Position numbers and translations under genes: made by a program. Below, piece by piece: positions 37,801 through 58,864 of a stretch of 64,000 nucleotides of DNA. Position 1 is the first letter of the stretch. Each line of letters begins with the position of its first letter. The stretch comes from Caprimulgus europaeus (Eukaryota; Chordata; Aves; Caprimulgiformes; Caprimulgidae), in assembly GCA_907165065.1 (NCBI GenBank), contig OU015533.1, positions 24,816,578 through 24,880,577 of the forward strand, read 5' to 3'. The notes below the pieces were generated by a model. That model was not told where the DNA came from. It saw nothing but the letters and a program-made list of their open reading frames with translations, and did not search any database.

Positions 37801-40800
37801 CTAGCAGGGGAGCCAACACTATTATCCTAGACTCTTGCTGTTCCAGCAAGCTTGGGAATGATTGCCCTGAGGTTTCTCACCAAGCTGCTTTCAGTTCACA
37901 AGAGCATGAGGAATCACTCAGTACTTCTTTTTATGACTAGTCATTAGGTATATTTACAGTAGTACTTTCTCCCTCAAAGTTTGGCACCACTTTCTTTGCC
38001 CCTACTTTGTTTTACAACTGTTCCCTTGCCCCTAAACTTCCAGTGCTGCAACGCTGAGGAGCTGTGAACACAAGGACAGTTTGTTTTTTACTTCTCAACA
38101 CACAAAGAATGTTGTGTTAAAGAGAAAATAAATTCTGTTTTTCTCTCATTTGAAAATGCCTGCCTTCTTCAGCAATATCATTGCATGTAATGGAGCAGTA
38201 AGCTGGTCCCCTATCAAACAAAGCAAGCAGTAGAGATTAATTATCTCACAAATATTTTGGAGAATCAAGCAGTTCACCCATTTGTGCTGCTCCATTTCCC
38301 ATGTTTTCAGATGAAAGAGCAGGCTGCTGTCTAAATTGATGGCATCTTTTTCAGCTGAGACCAGCTTAATCTATTTTGTGTTCTTCAAGAAAGGAGCTGC
38401 CTTTGTTATCCCTTGTATGCACCACATTTCTCTATTGAAACAAAGCACTGGTGAACAGCATTGGCTTGACAGTGCCCGAGACTGGAGTCCTCAGGTCTGG
38501 CAAGGCAGCAGCAGTAGGAGCATTTAAGGTATTCTGCTGGTGCAAATTCCTCAGGACGAGCTGAAGCTATGCTTTAATTTTAAATACCTAATTAAACTTC
38601 TACAATACAATAATCAAATATGCAGATGAATTCAAATTGCATCATTGTTGGGTAGGAAATAAAATATTTGAAAGTTAAAATCAACAAATAACAAGTAACT
38701 CCAAAAACGAAAGGGAGACGGACTGCCTGATAGTGACTCTAACTGTTCCAGCAGTGCTTGCTTACTTATAGGTAATGATGCTTTTTAACGGTTCCTACCC
38801 ATGGCTGTCCACTCTACCCTTCTCCAGGAGGCACTCGCTGTCACTGCAAAGACAGTTTAGCTGCCTGTGGAGCAGCTGCTGAACTGCTTCAGTTTATAGC
38901 CTTGCATATTCAGATAAATTGCCACTCATTCCTCTTAATATACTGTGCTGTAATTTGCAAAATCCTGAAAATCATCCCTTTCTACTAGCATCTCTGATGT
39001 TAAAACTGTATTTTAAACACTGCAACAGATTTGCATCAGAGCAGAAATGTTGCTTTTACTTGTACAAATATTCTGTTCATCTGCCTCTGAGTCTGCAGCC
39101 AAAATTATAGTTTAATCAACATTTGTTTTGTTTCACAGAATGATACAATTAGCTACATTTGTTCAAACTTCCTTGATTTACTACTTGATCTCATTATTAT
39201 GATTTCAGCCTGTCTCCTCCTTCTGTTTTTTGTTTCTCAGATGTGGCAAAACTGAAGAGCTTAGATCCAGGACCAGGAACAGGAGAATGAAAATGAGGTG
39301 TGGGAGATGCATGCTTCTGTGGTAAACAAAATGCAAATGGTATAATACTGGCAAAATGATAATTTAGCAGAGTGTAAACCAGGAAATCACTTCCTTTCAG
39401 CTGTGGTTAGCCACGAGTGCAACACCATGGTGCTCACCAGCCTGTGGTTAAAAGTTCTCTGTTCGCAGCTCTGTGCCTCTGATTCCTCTTTCGCTGACTG
39501 CAATTCCTCCCGCCCATTACTGCATTCCTTGCAGAACAGCAGAGGTACAAAACAAACCTGGTACAGACATAAAAGATCCTGTGCCTATGGCATTAGCAGT
39601 CTCCTGATGAAGCTTTCTGTGGCAGAGCATACAAAAAGCCGTTGCTGCATGTTTAGTTTGTCTCCACTATCTTGCCATACAATTGCTTAAGATGTGCAAT
39701 CCTCGCTTGGCACAGCACATGAAAAGAGACCATTAAATGCCATATACCACCACTTGTTTCTGTCTACACTCTGCCTGATTTTTATCTAATCTATTTGCAT
39801 CATCTTTGCATGTATTCTTGAATGTCTTTCTGAACTTAAAATCCTGAAGCATGTCTCTAAAAGTGAAGGTGAATTGTATTATTCCTCTGTATCTAGTTAG
39901 CACATACAGGGAAAGCATCTTTGATTTGTCAGAAGGCACCTCTAATTTGGCAATGCAGAGGGAAGCTGGGCCAAACTAGAAGGAATAATACAGCATTGCA
40001 GGAAAATTTGGGGGAACAGAATAAGAGGGAAGTGAATATCACTGAGGGCTAAAGAAAGATACAAGTAAAGTGGATCAGGAGAATGGTGGCTGTTTGGATA
40101 AAAGTGCACGTATCTTTGTGCATAAAGTGCAAACCTGTGGCAGGATGTGAGGACACAGCTTAACCGGTGGCCCCAGCAGACCTTAATGGCAGGGACAGTA
40201 TTCACTCTCAGCTGTGTGTTGAAAGACTATGGATCTGAATTATAAAAGGATATGGGTGTCTGCATATATCAGAACAAATGCAGAGGCTTCAGTAGTTGTA
40301 TTCTGCCTACAATTTTCACAAAGCACCTATCATGCATAGGGAAATTAAAATGTTTAATAAAATTCTCATTATAAAATCTCAGCTTTCCATTAGTAGCTAC
40401 CTTTGCAGGACTATTGTACTGTTGTGTGGGAGATAATTATGGAGTAACATCAGATCAAATGAGGATAATGTAAGTACTATTGAGACAGCATTAACAATAT
40501 TAATCTAAGCTGTAGGTGTTTCATTCTGCTTTGACATCTATTTCCCTTGAGATCATGGAAAAACCTATCATTTTAAGCAAAGGAAAAAAAAAAATCAATT
40601 CCTTTGTGTGAAAAGTGACCAAAACAATGGCATTATGTGAATGGAACCCTAAAGGTAGAATCAAACGCTTCAGCCAAATACAACTCACATTTAAAGAGTG
40701 TTTTGTTGATTTTAAAGAGTCATATGACTATTTGTCAGCTTTCATTTGGGAATAGTTTTTGCACGGTCTATTCAAACACTCTGCCTGTCCCAAATACGGT

Positions 40801-43415
40801 GTTTATGCAATTACACTGCTTAATTGTGTGTCTGATGTTGCATACCTTGGTATTCCCTAGAGCATACTCGGGTAATTGTCTTAAAAAGTAATAGACACTA
40901 ATAAAAATAGTTCCTTCTCATTAAACTCTGAGGAAGGACTGACAATAGCTGATTTGTTTGTTAAACTGCCTTGCTATCTGATCTAGGAAAGGGCTTCGAG
41001 TTAGCCACAACAGTTAAGTGTCACAGCTTTAACTGAAGTATGTCAAATATTTCTGCTAAGTTATCTGATAGATGTCCATTTTCCAGCAGTAAAGAATTCT
41101 GTGGTAAGATTCAGTGAATAACTGCACAAATACATTCGGCTTTTCATCAGCACCTTTTTCATATTTCAGTTAAGCAAGTAAAAACCCAACAGACTTAAAT
41201 TGCATTCAAGCACAATCAGCCCTCTCCATATCCTTGTATTTCTCCTCCTCCTGAGATGCTATTTCTCACCCAGAAGCTGTAGAACTCTTGTTATACCTAC
41301 AATCTTCTCAAAAGGATACACAGGGATTGAGTTTCTAATTAAAACCCAAGCAACATTCTCTTCCACAATACAGTTTCAATGCTATATACCCTTAGGAGTA
41401 AAACAGTGGCTATTAGAACCAATCATATGTCTAGGGACAGAAGCAAGGGAAACACAGAATTAAGCAAATGCCGTTATTGGGTCATTTCTTCTTCCTCCTC
41501 TAAATTCTGAGAAATTGTGAGAGATTGGGAGAATTTTAGTGCATCAAACTACATACTTAGAATGGATTATTTAACAAAATGCTACAATACAATCTAGTTT
41601 CCAGAGGACTGGATGTACATAGAGATCCTAGCAGTGTTCAGAGTTGATTTCACATTCCATGCACATTAGAGCACATGGGACAGGAGACTGCCAGGATATG
41701 GGATTATCAGGACAAATTGTTGAACATGATTAGTGTTTAATACCTCCAGCTTCTCCCGTCCCAGTTCCCCAGGAACATTTCTCTGCTGTCTGCTGGCTAT
41801 CAAAGCAATATATTTTGAGAAAATATAGAAGGGCATCTTTCCTTTCCAAACATACATAACCATTGAAATGAGGAGAGTATCATAATTTTATTAATTAAAT
41901 GTCTCAAAAGGAAACTACCAGGTCTATTCAGGAGAAATTAATAAACTGGGCTGAGAAGGGCAATGCTCCTTCTCAAAAGGGGATTTTCAGAGTTGCAACA
42001 TTTCCTGTCAGACTCTTCCACAGGAGGGCATAAAGCTGGAATGAGAAATGGAGGTTCTGAAAGTAAATAAAGAGAACTGAGAATAGTTATAAGATGAAGT
42101 CACCAAGATAAAATGCAGGTGTACAGGAGTTGCAACAGCCAAGAAAGTGTAGAGAGGGCAAATAGTTTCCACAGAAGCTCCCTTGTCATGCTAGGCAGTT
42201 ACATGTCACTTTAATTGACAGCTCTCTTAAAAAAGGGGAAGGAGACAAAGTCTTGAAGCAGTAAAAAAAAGAGTCTGCAAACCACACTTGAGCTCCTCTG
42301 GGATACACACCTTGAAAACTAACTGCCTGTAAGTGTCAAATTGTGCTTACTTTCACTGACAAAGCTGCGGGAAGCCGTATGTGCTATGTTTGGTTTTACT
42401 GAATTGCTTCAACAAATATGAAACACTTTTCTCTTGACAGGCTTTTGACATACATTGCAGAAGAGTTGAAACTGGGCTATACATCTCTATGCAGAGTTTT
42501 CTCGGAAGCTTGACTTTATTCCCTTCAGTTATTTGGCTGCAGTAGAATGAAGAAGGTGAAATAAGTTCACTGGGAAACTGCAAAGCATGTACACTGATAA
42601 ACATACCTGCCACTGTCGCTACCAGTGATAGAGTTTACCTGGTTTTACTACTGGAAATAAACCAAATAAACAAATAGAAATGAGTCTTATTTAGTTTGCA
42701 AAGGCCAACCTTAAACTGATTGATGCACAAACTCAACCGTGCATACAGCTAACAATTTAGCAAGTATTTTTCTTTCATGCAAATGTTAGATACAGAAAAG
42801 TCATACATGGAGTTATTACCAGTACACAGATAATAATAATATATTACTAATAATTCTGCCTTGGGGCACCAGTGGAAGGCTTAGTGAAGTTACAGCAGTT
42901 TCAAAGAGGAGTCAACATACATTTTTTTAGCATATTATGGACAAGGATTTAGCACTTGCTTATTAGTGAACAGCTGTTGTTCAGATACAGACTTAACTTC
43001 TGAGCTCTAGCATTTCTAAGCTTTTCAGATCATTTTGCTGACTGAAAGCTGAAATAGCTGATTATCTTTAATACTTTCTCCTTTACTAGAAGAGAGTTGA
43101 CCATCATATACAAAAACATCTGTGTTTTTTGCATGTTTAAAGAGACAACATGCTGTCCACTAACCTTTTCCATACAAAAAAGGTCAGCTTTTAGTTGAAG
43201 ATCCCTAGATAGGAGGTTTCATTCACGGCCCATACTCTGCAGGCTTTTATCACCTTTTTCCTAGTTTCAGCTCCCCTTGAAACTTCTGTAACCTTTCAAA
43301 ATCCAGGCTGATCCTTGACAGTGGCTTGAGGTCCTGCAGGCCTCTCCCTAGCTGAGCTGAGACCCGTGCCTTTCTCGTTCTGTGGCACCGAGGCCTGCAA
43401 GCTGAGCCTTGGCAG
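28881..43415. other. Long intergenic region, no gene seen
   Basis: About 14.5 kb of AT-rich sequence without a convincing exon. A G-rich, purine-biased patch lies at 30,670-30,860. A 15-16 base A run lies at 33,619-33,634. The frame at 30,273-30,665 has no recognisable domain. Human synteny, as I recall it, has no protein-coding gene between NFE2L2 and AGPS, which agrees. Confidence 0.6.
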
Positions 43416-43474
43416 TGGATGGATGGATGGATGGATGGATGGATGGATGGATGGATGGATGGTTAGATGGATGC
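43416..43474. repeat. GGAT/ATGG microsatellite
   Basis: About twelve tandem TGGA units (43,416-43,462), then an interrupted end with TTAG. Tetranucleotide repeats of this length are usually length-polymorphic. The minus-strand open frame across it (repeated HPSI) is an artefact of the repeat. Confidence 0.95.
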
Positions 43475-44684
43475 GGTGCCTTTCCACCAGGGTCTCTGCT
43501 GACTATAAAAATGGCACAAAGCCTAAGCAGGTCTTAGACAAATAGGCTGCTTTCAGGAAAACTTCTTGGCCCATTCAAATAGCAACAAAACTCCTCCCAG
43601 AGCATGAATTACTTGGTGTTGAACGACATGTCATGAATGGGTGTAAGCTTTCTTTTTTTTTTTCTATGGTGAAAAAATGACTAATCCAGAGGTGATCTCA
43701 AGGGCTTATGCTCTTTTCCCCCTTTTATTGCCTCATCAGCTTCTTCTGAGCTCATGATTCAGCTGCGGATGGCCCACACCCATCCTGTACCTAAAGCAGC
43801 CAAAACCCCACCTCTTCTGTATGTGGTGGCTTTTTGTACAGGGGTGCAGAACAAAAAGATGTTCTAATATATTAGTGTCAATCACTTCTGCCTAACAATT
43901 GGACTGGAGAAAGCAAGAACATCTAACACACCTTATTCAAGCAGGTGTTTCCTTCTGTTTTAACCCTGCAAATAGCGCCGTGAAATGAAGACTCTTGAAA
44001 AAGGTAGTTTCTAATTTCTCACCTTTCTTGAAAGCAAAGGATTCTTTAGGTTCATTTTTCATTGGCTACTATTATGATAATGTTCTTCTGTTGCCCTCAG
44101 AAGCAGTGAGGTGAATTAAGAATTACCTCATAACTCAAAGCTATGTGAAAAAATAAAAATAAATAAAAAATAATTCAACTTTTTCCTGCTACTTAGTAAA
44201 GGAACAGCACAGGCATGTACTACAACACTGGCAATTTTGCTAGTTTCAGCTGGGGCCAGGAATGAATCTAGTATCTCTTTGCCAGCATTCAGCAATGTGG
44301 AAAGATTTAGGTAACTGTGACTTAAAGTCCTCACAGCTATATCCAGAACTTCAGTAAACAATGTGAATGGAAACTCAGTCAGGAGACCAGTGTTCCCTAC
44401 AGCAGCAGACAGTTAAATGTGGATATGCATGAGTTAATCCAGAAAGTAGTACACAAATTATTCACAGGGGGGAAATCTAACTCTATAACTAAACTACCAA
44501 ACTGCTGGAACAGCTGTTTATGTTGCAGTAAAACCAGAAACCTAACCTTAAGCTGAGACCCCATTGCAACTAGTGCAATTCCTGCCCCAGGAAAATTACA
44601 GACTATTTTCTAGTTAAAGTACACAAAAGGCATAAAATCAATTAACAACAGTGAGAATAAAAGCAAAACAAATAGTAATAATAC
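43475..44684. other. Intergenic region, no gene seen
   Basis: AT-rich sequence with a T run at about 43,651-43,662 and an A/T-rich low-complexity run at 44,148-44,172. No coding or RNA gene is recognisable. Confidence 0.55.
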
Positions 44685-44915
44685 CTGGGTGGCTTTTATG
44701 TACTGCTTTTCATCAGTAGGTCTTCTTATAGAGGTTGATCCTGTACTGTCACAGTCCTTCACATATTTATCTTCAAATCAGTCTCTCTAGGGAGACACTG
44801 TTACCCCCGGTTTATATATGGGGAGCTATGATTCAAAGAGGCACCAATACTGCAGGTGAAGTAGGGAACTGAACCAAAGTCTCACTGCTTGTGCACTACA
44901 TACTGCTCCCTGGAG
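44685..44915 (+). mobile_element. Ancient CORE/MIR-type SINE
   Basis: The order of recognisable pieces matches the amniote MIR-like SINE. An opening block (TACTGCTTTTCATCAGTAGG) is followed by GTTACCCCCGGTTTATATATGGGG, given here only as landmarks at 44,801-44,823. Then come AAAGAGGCACC, GGGAACTGAACC and GTGCACTACATACTGCTCCC. In the consensus these correspond to the spaced blocks 'ATTATCCCC', 'GATGGGG', 'GAGGCAC', 'GAACCCAGGTCT' and 'GTGCTCTATCCACTA'. The copy is heavily diverged, as expected of an insertion older than birds. Identified from memory by eye. Confidence 0.65.
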
Positions 44916-45289
44916 AACTTCCTGCTAGTTGCTTAGTTAATGGACAGGTATCTTGTTGAAGTACCATGGGAAAAATAGGTCCCTGAAAGAGATTTGAAAG
45001 AGGGTAAGGTAAGAGTTTTATGAACTTTCATGTGATTTTATTTCATACATGTGACATAACAAGCATAGGAGTGTATGAGGAAGGAATGAACAAATAAATC
45101 AATGGTAGGCAAAATATCATTATGAAAGTATTAGTAATGGCATAGATATTAGCACTCCACTTCGAGACTTCCAAAAAGCTGTCTGGTGCCATCCAACTGC
45201 AACAGCTGATCATAAAAGTAGGTCCTGGGTGACAACTGAGGAGGCTTCAACAGCGAGAGGTATTTCATGTCACAGGGAAAAAGCTGGAA

Positions 45290-45480
45290 TAAATATGAGC
45301 AGGTCATCTAGCCCATCACGTTGCCCTGAGCAGAACTGCTTATAACGATACCATCCCTGATAGATGTGTGTTTTCTGTCGTTAACGCTAATGAAGGTGAC
45401 TTTGTTCTCCACTTAGGCAGACTACAACGGTTTCATTTTCACTGCCACTAGAAAGTAACCTAATGCTAATACTGAAGTTA
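45290..45480 (-). mobile_element. Ancient CR1/L3-type LINE 3' fragment
   Basis: Read on the plus strand, the blocks AGGTCATCTAGCCCATC, CCTGATAGATG, ACTTAGGCAGACTACAAC and GTAACCTAATG follow the order of the reverse complement of old CR1 copies known from turtles and crocodilians. There the corresponding blocks are roughly 'GGTCATCTAGTCCA', 'CCTGACAGATG', 'CCTAGGCAATTTATTCC' and 'TTTTTCCTAATG'. This makes the element minus-strand. Divergence is high. Only the 3' end of the ORF and the tail are present. Confidence 0.6.
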
Positions 45481-46359
45481 TATCTTGCAGTTTGAGCTCA
45501 CTACTTCTCACCAATGTAGCCAGGAAATGAAGGTTAGACTGATTGCTCCCTTTCCTTCCTTTTCCTTCCTAGCAGTCTTGACAGTTTGTTCAGCATTCCT
45601 TAATTCTTTGATGAAAGGATCCCTCCTCTCATCTGTTTTCCTTTAAAATCTTCCCAGTTTCCAGAGTTTCCTGATTGGAAATATAAAGCTGACCAAAGCA
45701 CTCTGGTGCATGATGATAAGTTCCTAATAGCAGACAGCACCTGGGGTTGGCATCACATCTGTATCTCCCCCTAAATCTCATTTCTTCTCCCTCTTCAAGG
45801 TGATGCTACAGGGTGAATCCCAGCTGTTCAGAGAGGGCTCAAACATGTTCAGGACTGACAGTTCTGTGCCCAGCCATGGCTGTTCTGGCTGCAGTAGGGG
45901 ATACATTCCCGCCAGTCAGTCAGTGTTCACTTTGTGGTGCGGGTTTATGGGGGCAGAGGCAGATCACGGGGAGTCTGGGGCCTCTCTTCCAGCAACCTAT
46001 AGCATGGGAAGAGCAACCAACATACACAGATAGAGGCACCCAACTCGGCAGCTCTGCTCTTACCTGGCCGGGCCCTGCGTCCCTGTCAACAGTAATGATA
46101 CAATCCCTAACTCCTGTGCGATTATTTGTCACCTCACCAACCCATGTTTTAAGTAACCCACCTATGCCATTGTCATTAATTAGCATTTCATCACTAACTT
46201 AGGCAATCCTCACCTTTAAACAACACACACCTTTGTGTTCTCTCAAAGCTGTTCAGTGATACAAAGGGGCGATAACTGTAGCACAATTGTGTACGATAAT
46301 TATATATATCATACAGTACAATACGCGAGAAATCTCCAATAAAGCCTTTTTTCTCTCAT
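45481..46359. other. Intergenic approach to the AGPS promoter, no gene seen
   Basis: Mixed-composition sequence before the AGPS CpG island. Frames at 45,800-46,202 on both strands look like chance. A short AT-rich run with TATATATAT lies at 46,299-46,308. Confidence 0.5.
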
Positions 46360-46516
46360 GTTTTGTCACGTAAGGCCGGAACCGCCGAGGCGGGCGGCTA
46401 TGCTGGCGGGCTGCACACCGCTTAGGCACACAGGCCTCGGCTTCCAGGCTCCAGCAACGTGCGCGTCCCGCAGCGCCGCCGGAGGAAAGGCACGCCGAGC
46501 GGGGCCGGGACAGCGC

Positions 46517-46571
46517 ACGGGACGGGACGGGACGGGACGGGACGGGACGGGACGGGACGGGACGGGACGGG
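46517..46571 (+). repeat. Perfect (ACGGG)11 array, G-quadruplex-capable
   Basis: Eleven exact ACGGG units, 55 bases. Each unit supplies a GGG run with AC spacers, so the plus strand (the AGPS coding strand) contains many overlapping G3 N2 quadruplex patterns. It lies 244 bases upstream of the AGPS start codon, in the promoter or 5' leader. The absence of any mismatch and the CpG in every unit suggest a young or actively expanding, and probably unmethylated, array. Confidence 0.95.
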
Positions 46572-46651
46572 CCTTCCCGCCTCAGCTCCGCTTCCCACCC
46601 GTCTGGAGCCTCGCGCCTCCGGTGGCCGGTGCCGTGGCCGCGCGCACCCCG

Positions 46652-46698
46652 AGGCAGGGCAGGGCAGGGCGGGGCGGGGCGGGGCGGGGCAGGGCAGA
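46652..46698 (+). repeat. (GGGCA/GGGCG) pentanucleotide array
   Basis: About nine units of GGGCA and GGGCG. The central four GGGCG units form overlapping Sp1/KLF GC boxes and a second G-quadruplex-capable run. It lies 117 bases upstream of the AGPS start codon. Confidence 0.9.
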
Positions 46699-46804
46699 GG
46701 CGCGCGGGCGGCGGTGCATGCCGGGACAGCCCGTATGAGGGGAGCGCCGGGAGGTCCCTTCCGCTCGCCCGACCTCTCACCCGGCGGCGATCGGCGGCAC
46801 AACA

Positions 46805-46812
46805 CGGAAGTG
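46805..46812 (+). promoter_or_regulatory. ETS/GABPA-type motif CGGAAGTG
   Basis: CGGAAGTG is the core bound by GABPA and other ETS factors in many TATA-less housekeeping promoters. It ends two bases before the AGPS ATG, so it would be just downstream of, or near, a transcription start. Functional use is inference. Confidence 0.45.
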
Positions 46813-46814
46813 CG

Positions 46815-47008
46815 ATGGCGGCCGCGGCGGAGGAGGCGGCGGGAAGCGGCGGCGGCTCCCCGTCCTCCGCCCGGCGGCGGCTGCGCATCATCTCCGGGCA
46901 CCTGCGGGGCGCGCCGCGGGCTCCGGAGCGGGAAGCGCTCTCTCCCAGCCCCTGCAAGGCGCAGGGGGGCCCCGCGGGGCCGGCCTCGGGCTCCATCCCG
47001 AAGAAGCG
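46815..47008 (+). CDS. AGPS: AGPS exon 1: peroxisomal presequence
   Basis: AGPS is the peroxisomal FAD enzyme that swaps the acyl chain of acyl-DHAP for a fatty alcohol, making the ether bond of plasmalogens, next to GNPAT. This exon encodes residues 1-64 plus two bases of Arg65. Residues 22-30 read RLRIISGHL, an exact PTS2 import signal (R-L-x5-H-L) matching human RLRVLSGHL. Cys47 in SPSPCKA lines up with the human cysteine after which TYSND1 removes the presequence. The exon ends IPKK-R at the donor GTGGGT, as in human. The ATG has G at -3 and +4. The Ala/Gly-rich first 19 residues are about ten shorter than in human. An in-frame upstream ATG at 46,629 is not favoured, since homology begins near 46,815. 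Confidence 0.93.
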
Positions 47009-57897
<10,889 letters not shown>

Positions 57898-58350
57898 TGA
57901 GAGAGTCCAGCACAGAGCCACAAAGATGATTAAGGGAGTGGAGCATCTCCCTTATGGGGAAAGGCTGAGGGAGCTGGGCCTCTTTAGCTTGGAGAAGAGG
58001 AGACTGAGGGGTGACCTCATCAATGTTTGTAAATATATGAAGGGTGAGTGTCACGAGGATGGAGCCAGGCTCTTCTCAGTGATGTCCAATGATAGGACAA
58101 GGGGCAATGTGTGTAAGCTGGAACACAGGAGGTTCCGCTTAAACTTCAGAAAAAAACTTCTTTACTGTGAGGGTAACAGAGCACTGGGACAGGCTGCCCA
58201 GGGAGGTTGTGGAGTCTCCTTCTCTGGAGACATTCACGACCTGCCTGAACGCCTTCCTGTGTGATCTCATGTAGGTGTTCCTCCTCTGGCAGGGGCAGAT
58301 GATCTTTCGAGGTTCCTTCCAATCCCTAACATTCTGTGATTCTGTAATTT
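57898..58350 (+). mobile_element. CR1 LINE, 5'-truncated copy
   Basis: About 450 bases of CR1 in the sense direction of AGPS. The first 340 bases read as the conserved C-terminus of the CR1 reverse-transcriptase [23 protein letters not shown], then [12 protein letters not shown], then [10 protein letters not shown]. The typical sequence GGACAGGCTGCCCAGGGAGG follows, and the copy ends in a TTCTGTGATTCTGT terminus. The frame is open for 112 codons then shifts or stops early, so the copy is dead. It is less decayed than the neighbouring copy at 58,865-59,965. Confidence 0.95.
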
Positions 58351-58864
58351 TCAGGGCCAGATTAAAACACAAAACCTTGTTTTAGGCACTTGAGTTCACT
58401 GTATAATATTTGGGCTATCGTGGTGGTCTCTCTCCTCTTGCCAGGATTCTGACTCTTGTCACTCTGTCACTCATTCTTTCATCTGATATCTTTAGTTGAT
58501 CTGGAGTAGGTTGTGCTGCACAGAAAATTTTTGAAGTGTGCTTTGGAGGGGGGAAAAAATGGTTAAGAGCTGGATTTGACTTTTTTTCAGGAGGAAGCAT
58601 GGAGACTCTTTGACAGATGAATTGGAGTCACTGTTCTGGAATGGGGGACAGGGGGATGGTGGGTTTTGCCTCCATCTGCATTTCTCTAACTGATAGATAA
58701 TGTTAGAAATGCCCTGTTGGGCCACACCAGTGTAGTTTCTATGGAATATTTTATCACAGTGGCAAAAGGAGAGTATTTGAAGTGAAAATAGGAGAATAGG
58801 CATCTGCAAAGATACTGTAGATGCCTCATCTTTTTCGTATCCACTTACAGATCTGTTGTCCATA

